Source of the DNA: Diplonema papillatum
Lineage: Eukaryota; Euglenozoa; Diplonemea; Diplonemida; Diplonemidae
DNA length: 64,000 nucleotides
Direction of reading: 5' to 3'
Assembly: GCA_030068145.1 (NCBI GenBank)
Contig: JAPJBO010000112.1
Coordinates: 1-64,000, forward strand
In this document: in pieces, positions 9,809-21,239 of the stretch
How positions within the stretch are numbered: the stretch's first letter is position 1
Layout: each line of letters begins with the position of its first letter
The notes under the pieces: model-generated
The model's input: only the letters and a program-made list of their open reading frames with translations
Database searches by the model: none
Told to the model about the DNA's origin: nothing
Translations under genes and position numbers: made by a program

Positions 9809-11965
9809 TCAGGAGCGCAAATACAAAACTTCCGAGGTAAAGATCCTCATGCAACGCAGAACGGGGTCCGGGGCGGCTGGATGCCCTGCCTGTATGGGTC
9901 CCGCGCTCCAGACGTCTGCCAGTTGCCCAGCAGTCGGGACCCATACAGTCTCGAGGACACACTGGTGTTCCTCCAAGACGTCGCGGACCTGGCACAGGAT
10001 GAAGTTCCCGAGCTGGGTCTTCGACTTCCAGTTCCTCAAGCAGTTGACGGCGGGCAAGTTGTCGACGAAGATCCTGATCGTCGACAGCGGAGAGCGAGAA
10101 GCCGCGTACGCAATCGCGAACTTCGCCGCCGTCAGCTCAGCGAAGAAGATGTGCTGCGGGACATCCCTCCACGGGCCCCACATCGCCATGGAACCCACCA
10201 GCCAGGCCCATCCCTGCATGCTGGCGTCGGACCACGCCTCCACGAGGGTGTCCCGTTGCTTCGAGTCGAAAACGACCCACCGGTTGCCCGACAGACGCCG
10301 TCTCACTCCCGCAAGGAACGGAAAAACGTCGTCGCTCACGCGGACCAGCGACTCCCAGCCCAGGGAACCGGTCAGGACTTGGTGCGCCAGGGTCCCCATC
10401 CACGCAAGCACCGGGCTCACTCTGCAGAGTGGCGTGCCCCACACCGTCCATGCCCAAATGGCGGTTCCGACGACCTTCCAAACGCCACGCAAAGTCATCT
10501 GCATCGAACCGACCGAGCAAAAGAGGAGGTGCGCCTTCCTCGCCCACTCCTGCTTCAGTCGGTACCTCTTCGCCGCGAGGTCAAACTCGACCCCCAAGAC
10601 AACCGGCGTCGAGCTGGGCTCGAGGACGGACTTCTCGTCGTTGACCGTCATGCGCACCTGGCGGGCGCGTCGCAGGACTCGGTCGCGCACTGCGCGAAGC
10701 GCGTCCGGACAGTCACCGACGAGGGCCCAGTCGTCGTACCAGACGACCCTGTCGTCCTTCGCAGGCTCCGTGACGACGAGTGCGGAGTCCTGCGCAATCA
10801 CCGGCGAGTACGACCAGCCCATCGTCAGACGGCGCCACCGATACAGGGCCACGCCCCCGTCCGGCCTCTTCGTTCGAAGCCCGAAGAATGCCGACGTCGA
10901 CCGTCCTACTGGGAATTGGAAAAAGTAGGACTTCAGGTCAACTACGACTGCGTGTGACTTCGACAATCATCTTCTTGATGACCTCGTCGACACGCAAGAG
11001 GCTGAACTTCGGCGGGGGCTCCATCAGCTCGTTCAGCGGGCGGCCGTCGACGATGGCGCGCGAGTGCTGCTCGCCCTTCTCGACGGCGAATGCCGGAAGG
11101 ACGCACTTCAGCGGCTGCGACCGAGGAACCCGCTCCACAAACCCGACACCTTCCAGCGTCACCGCATGCCGGGCAAATGCGTCGCTCTTCCGACCCGGCA
11201 GGACAGGCACTTCCAACAACTTCCGACGGAAGGAGTGTCCGTCCGTCAGGAGGTCGAGCAGGCCGTGCAAGCGGGCCCCGGGGCCAGCTAGGCTCCGGAG
11301 GCCGCGGAGATCGATCGGCGGCACAGCCGTGACGTCGAGCGGCCTCATCGATCTCGGGGCACCGATTCCCGGAGTGAGGCCCCTCGTCTCCGGTGGCAGG
11401 TAGCCGAGGGGAACTGCGGTCGGGGGGTCGTAGAAGTGGGGGTGGAGCCGCAGGAAAAGCTGCCTTCCCCTGAGCAGTCTCGACCTTCGCGACTTCAACC
11501 CCCTGACCTGCCGAGGCAAAAAGCCGGCGTCGGGCAAGGGTTTCTGTCGCGTTGGGAAACGACTGTCGCAGAAGGAGGGGCGAGCTGGGTGGTGCCCGGG
11601 AGCATTGGTCGGTGCGCTTCCCGGGTCTTCCTGCTTTCCGCCATCGTCAGCAGGCGACGAGAGCAGAGCAGTCGTCATGCTCCCGCCAGGTCCTTCAAGT
11701 TCGGAGTCGGCTGGGGGGGACCAGCCCCCAGGCGACCGTTCCAAGCCGGTCCTCAGCAGCGACCGGTCCTTCCTTCCTTTCCCGCAAGAGGAGGGGCGTG
11801 CATCGTCTCCCCGGGCTCGCACGGGTTCCACATGCGCCACTCCCGCGTGGCCCCGTCCGCCGCTTCCTCAGCAGCCGCCCAGTCAGGATCCATCACCCGT
11901 CGACGGTTCAGCGCGGCCCGGCGCGTGCGGCTATCCTTGCGGATCGGCATTATTACTTGGGGAGA
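9809..11965 (-). pseudogene. RT/RNase H retroelement copy 1 (frameshifted)
   Basis: Minus-strand retroelement ORF in two frames. 11840-10938 holds the N-terminal part (FYDPPTAVPLGYLPPETRG, then the RT fingers to SLLRVDEVI); 10966-9809 holds RT motif A (VVVDLKSYFFQF), motif B (LTMGWSYSPVIAQ), motif C (WYDDW) and RNase H (SDASMQGW, AELTAAKF, VDNLPAVN). The break at about 10960 is one extra A compared with copy 2 at 12868-14583. A short upstream frame (11950-11850, MDPDWAAAEEAAD) is conserved in copy 2. No integrase or tyrosine recombinase is seen. DIRS-like (compare VIPER/TATE of trypanosomatids) is my best guess; an LTR family is possible. Confidence 0.8.
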
Positions 11966-11975
11966 ATGGAAATAA

Positions 11976-12096
11976 AATGAAAGCGAGAATGTGGGGTAAG
12001 CCCTGATTATTAGATTCACGGTTAAACGAAGCTAGCGCACAAGGTTTGCCTGATCTCGCACCTACTTTCCGATACCAAATAGATGCTCTATTCAAA

Positions 12097-12186
<90 letters not shown>

Positions 12187-12660
12187 GGAAAGGTCGCGTT
12201 GGCAGAAACGGTGAAGATGATAATTGTCACAGGGTTGGTGAAATGAAAGCGAGAATGTGGGGTAAGCCCTGATTATTAGATTCACGGTTAAACGAAGCTA
12301 GCGCACAAGGTTTGCCTGATCTCGCACCTACTTTCCGATACCAAATAGATGCTCTATTCAAATCTCTCTCTCTCTCTCTCGTTCTCTCTCTCTCTCTCTT
12401 CGGAAAAGGTCGCGTTGGCAGAAACGGTGAAGATGATAATTGTCACAGGGTTGGTGAAATGAAAGCGAGAATGTGGGGTAAGCCCTGATTATTAGATTCA
12501 CGGTTAAACGAAGCTAGCGCACAAGGTTTGCCTGATCTCGCACCTACTTTCCGATACCAAATAGATGCTCTATTCAAACTCGGAAAAGGTCGCGTTGGCA
12601 GAAACGGTGAAGATGATAATTGTCACAGGGTTGGTGAAATGAAAGCGAGAATGTGGAATA
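11976..12660. repeat. Three tandem R repeats, two with CT tracts
   Basis: R copies at about 11976-12243, 12244-12465 and 12466-12660. The first carries ~85 bp of CT and the second ~45 bp, both inserted directly after GCTCTATTCAAA; the third has none. Outside the tract the copies are nearly identical, so they are recent. Confidence 0.9.
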
Positions 12661-12867
12661 GAATCCCTGGACGTGAAACTAAAGGAGCTGACATCCGGCT
12701 GCCTCCGGGTAGCTCAAAACAGATAAACAGCGCCCTCGGGCGTGCTCACAAAACAATGGTGCTGCGCGGAGCGCTAACACTGAGATGGACGACAGGGTGG
12801 CTGGACGCACTTCCCGTAATCCTCTAGCAACGTCCTCAGACGTGAGAAAATAGAAATAGGCCGAACA

Positions 12868-14583
12868 TCACGCAATGCAGAAAGGGACGCGAGGAGGCGG
12901 AATGCCTTGCCTGTATGGGTCTCGTGTCCATACGTCCGCTAATTGCTCAGCGGTCGGAACCCACACAGTCTCGAGAACACATTGGTGTTCTTCCAACACG
13001 TCGCGGACCTGGCAGAGGATGAAGTTCCCGAGTTGGGTCTTCGACTTCCAATTCCTCAGACAGTTCACGGCGGGCAAGTTGTCGACAAAGATTCTTATTG
13101 TCGATAGCGGAGAGCGCGAAGCCGCGTACGCAATAGCAAACTTTGCCGCCGTTAATTCGGCAAAGAAGATATGCTGCGGGATATCTCTCCACGGTCCCCA
13201 CATTGCCATGGAATCCACTAGCCAGGCCCATCCCTGCATGCTGGCGTCGGACCATGCCTCGACGAGGGTATCCCGCTGCTGCATGTCGAACGTGACCCAC
13301 CGGTTCCCCGACAGACGCCGCCTCACCCCAGCAAGGAAAGGAAGGACGTCGTCGCTCACTCGAACCAGCGACTCCCAGCCCAGGGTGCCTGTTAGGACCT
13401 GATGCGCCAGTGTCCCCATCCACGCAAGCACCGGGCTCACTCTGCAAAGCGGCGTGCCCCACACCGTCCACGCCCAGATGGCGGTCCCGACGACCTTCCA
13501 GATCCCGCGCACGGTCATCTGTGCCGACTCAGCTGAGCAAAACAGCAGGTGCGCTTTTCTCGCCCACTCCTGTTTCAGCCTGTACGTCTTCGCCGCGAGG
13601 TCGAATTCTACCCCGAGGACGACTGGTTTCGAGCTGGGCTCGAGGACGGACTTCTCGTCGTTGACTGTCATGCGCACCTTGCGGGCACGCCGCAAAACTC
13701 GGTCGCGCACGGCGCGAAGCGCATCCGGACAGTCTTCAACGAGGGCCCAGTCGTCGTACCAGACTATCTTATCGTCCCCGGCAGGCTCCGTGATGACAAG
13801 CGCCGAGTCCTGCGCAATCACGGGCGAGAAAGACCAGCCCATCGTCAGCCGGCGCCACCTATACAGAGCCACGCCCCCGTCGAGCTTCCTTGTGCGGAGC
13901 CCGAAGAAAGCTGACGTCGACCGTCCTACTGGGAACTGGAAGAAGTAGGACTTCAGGTCAACGACGACTGCGTACGACTTCGACATCATCTTGGCGATGA
14001 CCTCGTCGACACGCAAGAGGCTGAACTTCGGCGGGGGCTCCATCAGCTCGTTCAGCGGGCGGCCGTCAACGATGGCCCGCGAGTGCTGTTCGCCCTTTTC
14101 AACAGCAAAAGCCGGAAGGACGCACTTCAGCGGCTCCGAACGGGGGACGCGCTCCACAAACCCAACGCTTTCCAGCGTCTGCGCATGGCGGGCAAACGCG
14201 TCGCTCTTCCGACCCGGCACGAGAGGAGTGCCCAACAACTTCCGTCGGAAGGAGTGCCCGTCCGTTAGGAGGTCAAGCAAGCCGTGCGGGGCCGGCCGAG
14301 GCTCCGGAGCTTGCGGAGATCGATCGGCGGCACTGCCGTGACGTCTAGCGGCCTCGCAGATCTCGGGGCACCGATGCCCGGAATGAGACCTCTCGTTTCT
14401 GGTGGGAGGTACCCGAGAGGAACTGCGGTAGGAGGGTCGTAGAAATGGGGGTGGAGCCGGAGGAAAAGCCTCCTCCCCCTGAGCAACCTGGACCTTCGCG
14501 ACTTCAACCCCCTGACCTGCCGAGGCGAGAAGCCGGCGTCGGGCAAGGGTTGTTTCTGTCGTGTCGGGAAACGGCTGTCGCAA
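12868..14583 (-). CDS. Reverse transcriptase/RNase H of retroelement copy 2
   Basis: A 571-codon open frame. In order: fingers region near 100-200 (AFAVEKGEQHSRAIVDGRPL), motif A with D209 (VVVDLKSYFFQF), motif B near 246-257, motif C as W-Y-D-D at 275-278 in place of the usual YxDD, LGVEF near 323, and RNase H with D446, E476, D501 and D550. The frame opens at a non-ATG codon. The true N-terminus lies in another frame upstream (14546-14265), so an indel near 14290 relative to copy 1 breaks this copy. It is about 90% like copy 1 over the shared region by eye, flanked by R repeats and without an integrase. DIRS-like is favoured. Confidence 0.8.
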   Translation of the reverse strand: MRQPFPDTTETTLARRRLLASAGQGVEVAKVQVAQGEEAFPPAPPPFLRPSYRSSSRVPPTRNERSHSGHRCPEICEAARRHGSAADRSPQAPEPRPAPHGLLDLLTDGHSFRRKLLGTPLVPGRKSDAFARHAQTLESVGFVERVPRSEPLKCVLPAFAVEKGEQHSRAIVDGRPLNELMEPPPKFSLLRVDEVIAKMMSKSYAVVVDLKSYFFQFPVGRSTSAFFGLRTRKLDGGVALYRWRRLTMGWSFSPVIAQDSALVITEPAGDDKIVWYDDWALVEDCPDALRAVRDRVLRRARKVRMTVNDEKSVLEPSSKPVVLGVEFDLAAKTYRLKQEWARKAHLLFCSAESAQMTVRGIWKVVGTAIWAWTVWGTPLCRVSPVLAWMGTLAHQVLTGTLGWESLVRVSDDVLPFLAGVRRRLSGNRWVTFDMQQRDTLVEAWSDASMQGWAWLVDSMAMWGPWRDIPQHIFFAELTAAKFAIAYAASRSPLSTIRIFVDNLPAVNCLRNWKSKTQLGNFILCQVRDVLEEHQCVLETVWVPTAEQLADVWTRDPYRQGIPPPRVPFCIA

Positions 14584-14589
14584 AGGGTA

Positions 14590-14960
14590 GGATGAGCTAA
14601 TTCCGAGTGCCCGGGTGCATTCGTGGAAGCGCTTCCCGGGTCTTCGCGTTGTGCGGCGTTGCCAGCCGGAGGCGGGAGTAGAGCCTCCGTCGTACTCCCG
14701 CCAGGTCCTTCAAGTCTGCAGTCGGCCAGGGGGGACCAGTCCCCATGCCGGTCTTCAGCTCCGACCGGCTTTCTCCCCCTTTCCCGCCGGCGAACGGGGG
14801 GCCGCCGACTCCCCGGGCTCGCAAGGGTTCCATACCCGCCACTCCCGGGTGGCCTTGTCGGCAGCTTCCTCAGCCGCCGCCCAGTCAGGATCCATCAGCC
14901 GACGGCTGGTCCGTGCGGCCCGGCGGCGCGTGCTACCCGTGTGTACCGGCATTTTTCCCG
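14590..14960 (-). pseudogene. 5' part of retroelement copy 2
   Basis: This is the upstream region of the retroelement. It contains a short frame with MDPDWAAAEEAADKATREW shared with copy 1, then shifted frames rich in Pro and Arg. It may be a gag-like leader, but no domain is recognised. Confidence 0.5.
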
Positions 14961-14993
14961 GAGGGTAGTGTATGATTAGGAGGAGAATGGAAA

Positions 14994-15455
<462 letters not shown>

Positions 15456-15469
15456 AACTCTCACCTTCT

Positions 15470-15840
15470 ATACCATTGCCACTTCAATACCTCACTCACA
15501 AACCAACTGCGCAGCGACACTTCGCGTCGTGAGTGGGGGCGAAAGGGGGGGTACTAACACTCTTACATATCCCTGAGGGGAGCAATGCACGTCTTCGGTA
15601 GCCGTGGGGCGACGAATAATGCGTACTCTCTCTACAGCACGACGGCATCGACAGCGCACGACCGCAAGCGGGGCTCCGGCGGGGACTCGGTGCTTCCCGG
15701 GATGAAGCAGGCGACCGCGTTCACGTCCGTTCTCGCAGCGGCACCTCAGAAAACGGGACGAGACACGAGTGCAAAACAAATGACCCACAGGATAATAAAG
15801 CTGCATTCTTTTTTTATTTTTTTTTGATAGGACTCTCATC
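15470..15840 (+). pseudogene. Truncated exon-1 copy of the 16.3-kb gene, copy 1
   Basis: It includes the parent's upstream sequence (CCATTGCCACTTCAATA) and a start codon at 15585, reads MHVFGSRGATNNAYSLYSTT, then leaves the parent sequence at the same breakpoint as copy 2 (after GCGGCACCTCAGAAAAC). It ends AATAAAGCTGCATT plus a T-rich run. Compared with copy 2 it lacks a few codons near 15725. Confidence 0.85.
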
Positions 15841-15842
15841 TT

Positions 15843-16212
15843 CAATACCATTGCCACTTCAATACCTCACTCACAAACCAACTGCGCAGCGACACTTCGC
15901 GTTGTGAGAGGGGGCGAAAGGGGGGGCAACACTTTTACATACCCCCGAGGGAAGCAATGCACGCCTTCGGCAGCCGTGGGGCGACGAATAATGCGTACTC
16001 TCTCTACAGCACGACGGCATCGACAGCGCACGACCGCAAGCGGGGCTCCGGCGGGGACTCGAAGCTCCCCGGGATGAAGCAGGCGACCGCGTTCACGTCC
16101 AACTTCCACCCGTTCTCGCAGCGGCACCTCAGAAAACAGGACGAAACACGAGTGCAACACAAATGACCCACAGGATAATAAAGCTGCATTTTTTTTTATT
16201 TTTTTTTGATAG
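15843..16212 (+). pseudogene. Truncated exon-1 copy of the 16.3-kb gene, copy 2
   Basis: Tandem copy with a start codon at 15957 (MHAFGSRGATNNAYSLYSTT), the same truncation point and the same T-rich tail as copy 1. The period is about 372 bp. The third repeat leads into the intact exon. Confidence 0.85.
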
Positions 16213-16336
16213 GACTCTCCTTCAATACCATTGCCACTTCAATAGCTCACTCACAAACCAACTGCGCAGCGACACTTCGCGTTGTGAGAGGGGGCGAAAG
16301 GGGGGGTAACACTCTTACATACCCCCAAGGGAAGCA

Positions 16337-19299
16337 ATGCACGCCTTCGGCAGCCGTGGGGCGACGAATAATGCGTACTCTCTCTACAGCACGACGGCAT
16401 CGACAGCGCACGACCGCAAGCGGGGCTCCGGCGGGGACTCTGTGCTCCCCGGGATGAAGCAGGCGACCGCGTTCACGTCCAACTTCCACCCGTTCTCGCA
16501 GCGGCACGCGCGAGCCGAGCCGGCCGACGCGGCGCGCATGCCGGCGCACCGCGAAAAAGCGTCGCCGCCGCTCGAAATCGCCGACGCGATGCTGATGAAG
16601 AAGAACGGCAACGTGACCGGCTTCTGCGGGAACGCCCGCCCGACGCTCCTCTCCCCGGACGAACGCCAGATGGCGCAGCTGCGGGCGGACGAGCTGCTGG
16701 TGTGTGTGCCCCTTTGCTTAGCCGTAAAGAGGGGGGTCGAATAATAACACCCTGTGTTATTATTCGATTTGTCGAAAAAAAAAGTTCCGGGTAGCCGAAC
16801 AGTAGCAGAATCATGTAGTGGTAGTGTTTTTAGACAACCAGACGTGTGTCAAATAACTGTTCAAATTCGACCCCCCGGGGGTCGAATAATAACACCTGTG
16901 TTAGTATTCGATTTGCCGAATACTAAACTTCTTCGAGCCAACGAGCCTTCATGCGAACAGCGCAAGCGTAACCTCTGTCACTCAAACCCTCCAACCACCC
17001 CCCCTGTACCCCGAGGACAACCCTCAAAACCCCAACTTTCCCCTCTCCCCCCTTCTTTTTCTCCCCCATTTCTTTTTCCTTTTTTCATCCCCTAATCCGT
17101 GCCTCGTAACACACAGCCGCCGATCAACACGAAACCACCCAGAAGAAAAGCCAGGCACCGGGATCTTCCTGACGAGCACGCAACCCGGTGAACTTAATCA
17201 AGAGTCGAAGATTAGCGTCGAAACTTCCTGGCTTTTCACGCCGTAGCAGAACGACCACACCCTACCCAATCCCAAGCACCCCCTAAACGCGTTAGGGGAC
17301 TTCACAAGGTTTCACACCGGAGTGACACAACACCCGAAACGAGCTGCACCCTCTCACTTTCCTCAACCCCCCGCCATACTCAAGCCTCTACGGTCAACCG
17401 GAGACTTTGAAATACCGACCTTCTAATCCACAAATAACGCTAAAAAAAGTTCCGGGTAACCGAACAGTAGCAGGATCAAATAGTGGTAGTGTTTTTAGAC
17501 AAGCAGACGTGTGTCAAATAGCGATTATTATTCGATCCGCCCCCTTTACCCTGTACACGCGAAGAACAAGAAACCTTTGCCTTATCATCTTCATCACCTT
17601 TGGTCAGTTGATGCTGATCGTCCGTTGCTTCGTTTATCAGTGCAAGTGACCATTATTGTACAGCGACCCCCCCATCTAAAGGACCCACTGATGAGCTCTG
17701 ACTTTGGATTGGTCTGCGTTCAAGAGCGAAACACGAGACGAAGAACGAGGTGCACACAACACCGCGGTGAAAAAAAACACAGGGGGATACCCCACTTTGG
17801 GAGCCGTACACTCCCCTTTTTACCACTTTCTATTTTGCATCCCTTTCCTAGACGACATCTTCCTCGAAGAAGACTTGATGCTAGCATCAACCATGCATGA
17901 GAGGCAGTGCTCTGCCTAAACATTAAACTAAGATTTCCCCCCCCCCTCGCAGGAGAAGACTAGACGAACTACCAGACCGGCGGAGGTTCTTACCTTTCCC
18001 TTATCCCTCAAAAACCAGCACCAATAACAACGACCCCCTCGCAGGAGAAGACGAGGCGGCGGCCGTGCAACGGCGACTTGTTGCGCCCTGCCGGGTCGTC
18101 GGCCATCGGAGGGAAGGTGCTGGGCGGGTCTGCGCTGAACAACGGCACCCTCGGCTTGTTCGCCGCGGCCGCCGAAGCCGACACGTACACGACAGAGGCG
18201 TCCGCCTCGCAGGCACAGGCAGGGCTCCCGCGGAGCCCGGTGGGTCCTACAGGCGGCTCAACCAGCCCATCAACCCGCAGCGGTAGAACAGCGAAGAAGA
18301 CTTGATGCTAGCATCAACCATGCATGAGAGGCAGTGCTCTGCCTAAACATTAAACTAAGATTTTAGACGAACTACCGCAAAAAGATTTCTTACCTTTCCC
18401 TTATCCCTCAAAAACCAGCACCAATAACAACGACCCCCTCGCAGGAGAAGACGAGGCGGCGGCCGTGCAACGGCGACTTGTTGCGCCCTGCCGGGTCGTC
18501 GGCCATCGGAGGGAAGGTGCTGGGTGGGTCTGCGCTGAACAACGGCACCCTCGGCTTGTTCGCCGCGGCCGCCGAAGCCGACACGTACACGACAGAGGCG
18601 TCCGCCTCGCAGGCACAGGCAGGGCTCCCGCGGAGCCCGGTGGGTCCCTACAGGCGGCTCAACCAGCCCATCAACCCGCAGCGGGAGAACAGCGACTTGT
18701 TCAGCATCCCGCAGCTTCCCCCGGCGAGCCTGAACGCCGCGCAGCTGGCGAGGCTCCGGCGGGCCAACCCCGTAGAGCACCAGCTGTACCACACGCCGGT
18801 TGGGCCGCCGCAGTCGACGTCCCGCGCTGCGCATGTGCACCCTGATTTGGACCACCACTTTCAGCTCCCCAGCGACCTGAAAGCTGGATCGCCGCCCGGG
18901 TACCGCCGCCTGGCCAAAGCAGCGCGCAAGTTGCAAGTCAACAGCGGCTGGGCCCTCAACAACCCCGGGGCTCCGGACCTCACCGAGTCCGAGGCGCCGC
19001 CGCCGGGGGAAGAGCGGTGTCCGCTGCGCCTCAGAAAGTACCGCGGGGGTGCAGACAACGACAAGGCGTGGGGGTGCATGTTCTCCTTGTACCAGACGTC
19101 GTTCACAAACGCCTCCCGAGCCCCGCCGCTGCCCGGACCTAGGTTCAGCACGGCGTACACGAAGTGCTACTTGAAAAACCCGACCAACGACGACCCCACG
19201 GGGCAGTCTGCCACACCTTCCCTCCCCTTCCTTGGGAGGACTGACCCTGCGGACGTCCAAACGACGATCGTCCCTCGCGCCCCTCAACTCGTCTGCTGA
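16337..19299 (+). CDS. Two-exon gene of unknown function (405 residues)
   Basis: Proposed exons 16337-16699 (ends GAGCTGCTG, donor GTGTGT) and 18445-19299 (acceptor CCCTCGCAG); both junctions are phase 0 and give 405 residues. The sequence is Pro-, Ala- and Arg-rich. Short ordered stretches such as KAWGCMFSLYQTSFTN, RFSTAYTKCYLKNP and GNVTGFCGNARPTLL recall microtubule-associated flagellar proteins, but I recognise no family. No signal peptide or membrane segment is seen. Support for a real gene: two truncated copies of exon 1 precede it, a truncated copy of exon 2 (18045-18287) lies in its intron, and a decayed copy of its 3' end follows at 19448. The first reading of exon 2 could instead belong to the 18045 copy in an alternative splice form. 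Confidence 0.65.
16723..16930. mobile_element. Element G (TA-flanked MITE) copy
   Basis: It starts TA then AAGAGGGGGGTCGAATAATA and contains GTGTTTTTAGACAACCAGAC, with inverted GTCGAATAATAACAC words. It matches in reverse complement the outer sequence around the pogo element near 53.26-53.40 kb and serves as an empty-site paralogue for that insertion. A second partial copy lies at 17440-17545. Confidence 0.75.
17210..17452 (+). repeat. Dispersed repeat F
   Basis: Shares CTTCCTGGCTTTTCACGCCG, CGAAACGAGC.GCACCCTCTC and CTCTACGGTCAACCGGAGAC with 54455-54632 and parts of 36232-36312, 56843-56905, 20140-20200 and 47125-47165. Short, non-coding and always plus strand here. It could derive from a small RNA gene, but I cannot name one. 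Confidence 0.65.
17440..17545. mobile_element. Element G, partial copy
   Basis: AAAAAAAGTTCCGGGTAACC through GTGTTTTTAGACAAGCAGAC and GTGTGTCAAATAGCGATTAT matches the core of the copy at 16723-16930. The GTCGAATAATA termini are largely missing. Confidence 0.65.
17866..17937 (+). repeat. Element E (palindromic ~72-bp repeat)
   Basis: Contains the 16-bp palindrome TTGATGCTAGCATCAA at 17875-17890 followed by a second inverted repeat GAGGCAGTGCTCTGCCT. Other copies: 18293-18364 (identical), 20890-20965 and 47540-47610 (diverged). Confidence 0.75.
18045..18287 (+). pseudogene. Truncated copy of exon 2 of the 16.3-kb gene
   Basis: About 240 bp, nearly identical to 18445-18688 including the upstream acceptor sequence (ATAACAACGACCCCCTCGCA). 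A one-base deletion near 18247 shifts the frame, and the copy breaks off at AACCCGCAGCGG into element E (18293). It lies in the presumed intron of the parent gene. Confidence 0.85.
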
Positions 19300-19447
19300 T
19301 GCCCGGAAACTCGACTTCTCTCGGCCACAGAGAAGAAGCAAGTGTAGAAGTACGTAGCAACCTATTTCCGCTAAAATCCCCGGAGGCTTTCGAAAGACAA
19401 CGAACCAACGTCATTCGGTTTGGACTCGGGCAAGAGCTGCACCGCAG

Positions 19448-19622
19448 GGGGGGGGGGGGGGGGTGCCGACAACGACAGGGCGATTGCGTTTCATTGCACC
19501 AGACGCCACTCAACAAACGTCGCGAGGGCGCCGCTGCTGTGCCGCGTGCAACGGTTCAGCACAGCGCACACGGGGTGATACTTGAAGAACCCGACCGACG
19601 ACTCCGCTGGGCAGTCACCCAT
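19448..19622 (+). pseudogene. Decayed copy of the 3' end of the 16.3-kb gene
   Basis: Matches 19048-19208 with many substitutions: GGGGGTGCCGACAACGACAG, CACCAGACGCCACTCA, GGTTCAGCACAGCGCACACG and TACTTGAAGAACCCGACCGA occur in the parent order. A G run precedes it. The frame is broken. Confidence 0.7.
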
Positions 19623-19717
19623 TTTGGGCTCGCCGCAGAACGCAGAAGGTAGGTATCCTGATTCCCCAGCGGGTGGATTACAAAGACGGGTCCGCCACCG
19701 CCGCATTATGCCGCATA

Positions 19718-19737
19718 CTCCACGCCTGGTGGTGTCA

Positions 19738-19770
<33 letters not shown>

Positions 19771-19990
19771 ATGTTCTCCCCCCTGAACCCATAATCTTTG
19801 ATTTCTCGTTCGGGGAGTGCCGTGGGAGCCAAAATGAGTCTCAGACGGCATCGTTTACAGCAGTGGACTACGACGGTATCTGATCATCTTGGATCCCCAC
19901 GCTCTCGTTCTTGATTAATGAAGACATTGTTGTCGAATGCTTTCGCAGAAGTTCGTCTTCCTACGATCTAAGAATTTCACCTCTGACGTA
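19718..19990 (-). rRNA. 18S rRNA fragment, antisense
   Basis: The reverse complement contains the universal SSU sequence GGAATTGACGG preceded by CGCAAGGCTGAAACTTAAAG, then upstream GATACCGTCGTAGTCCACTG and GAAAGCATTCGACAACAATG. This is the central-to-3' 18S domain, about 270 nt. Flanking sequence departs from rRNA on both sides, so it is a relic fragment. Confidence 0.88.
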
Positions 19991-20429
19991 GGTTGCCATG
20001 CCGTAGGACCCCAAGGTTGAGCCTGTCCACCTCTACTTCCTGGTGCGTTCCAAGATCCCCCCCGTCTCAGAACGATGCAAAGCCCGGCCCTAGTAGCCTG
20101 TGCGTTCAACAGCACGCAAGCTAAAGGAGAACGCACAAGGTCACCCGGAGACTTTAAAACGCCGGAGTTTTAAGCGAACTTTCAAAAATAAATGGAGTCA
20201 CCTGGCTTCCGGCCCTAGAGCGGCCCTAGAGGCAGCTACCTGCAGCAGCCTCAAAATTTGCTCCGTCTTTCTTGACAATGGCGAGCAAGCGCGTATGTAC
20301 AATTTTGCGTTTTTTTCCAACCTCTCCCGTCCCGTCCGCTCTCCCTCTCGTCTCCGTTTCTGTTTCCAGTCCTGCCAGGACACACGCTGGCCGCCGCACT
20401 GGGACATGACCACGAACAATGCACTATAT

Positions 20430-20690
20430 GAGACGATGCCAAAACCCCCGATCGATGGCAGCGTACTATCCTCACTCCCGTTAGACGAACAAAACAGGTT
20501 TGAAGGAAGTGCGCACAAACAAAGGAAGCGCCAGATCCGTTTTTTGTGTCTAACAAATGCAATTTGTCAAGAACAAAAACAGATCGATGGCAGCGTACTA
20601 TCCTCACTCCCGTTAGATGAACAAAACAGGTTTGAAGGAAGTGCGCACCAAACAATGGAAGCGCCAGATCCGTTATTTTTTTGGCATCTT
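20430..20690 (+). repeat. Repeat H, two tandem copies
   Basis: The unit contains GATGGCAGCGTACTATCCTC and GGTTTGAAGGAAGTGCGCAC, about 130 bp, twice in tandem. The same unit separates the truncated kinesin exon copies at 39462-39580 and 39985-40100. Confidence 0.8.
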
Positions 20691-20889
20691 ATCATATATT
20701 CATATATACATACGGAGCGCGCTGGCTACCTTTCTTCTTCGCGAGCACTTGCCAGTGGTCGCCGAAGGGAATAAATGCCGGCTGCACTCGCCGAGTTCCC
20801 TCCCGCCTTCCCTCCCCTGCCGTTTCTCTTCCATCCCCCCCCCCCCCCCCCCCAAGAAAGAAAAGAAAGAAAACAAGACTCTGCATTCC

Positions 20890-20965
20890 GCGAAGAAGAC
20901 TTGATGCTAGCATCAAACACATGAGAGGCAAGTCGCGCCTGAACACGAAACTAAGATTTGCCTCC
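20890..20965 (+). repeat. Element E, diverged copy
   Basis: The palindrome TTGATGCTAGCATCAA at 20901-20916 is intact; the second hairpin has decayed. It follows runs of C (20835) and A. Confidence 0.6.
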
Positions 20966-21239
20966 CATCCCACGCCCCGAGTCTTTTTAGCATAACTCAG
21001 ACACGCTTGCAGGGGGCCTTCTCCATGAGTCACCTTGCTGTGGGTGCGCTGGTAGCATGGGGGTGGTACGGGCTGCGACGGGCTACAAACAGCCGCCTTA
21101 CAAACCTGATTCACTTCACTGTTCTGTAGGGGACGCTTTTCGATTTTCAAAGAGCCAGAGGAAGCCGCGTGCGCGGTGCCTGGCCTCGTTTCTCTGTACA
21201 ACAACCGGTCTCTCCAATTCCGTCCCTTCAGATCGACAA

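Noticed and set aside
9752..10957. A 401-codon plus-strand frame over retroelement 1
   Set aside because: It is the reverse strand of a clear RT/RNase H coding region and has no domain of its own.
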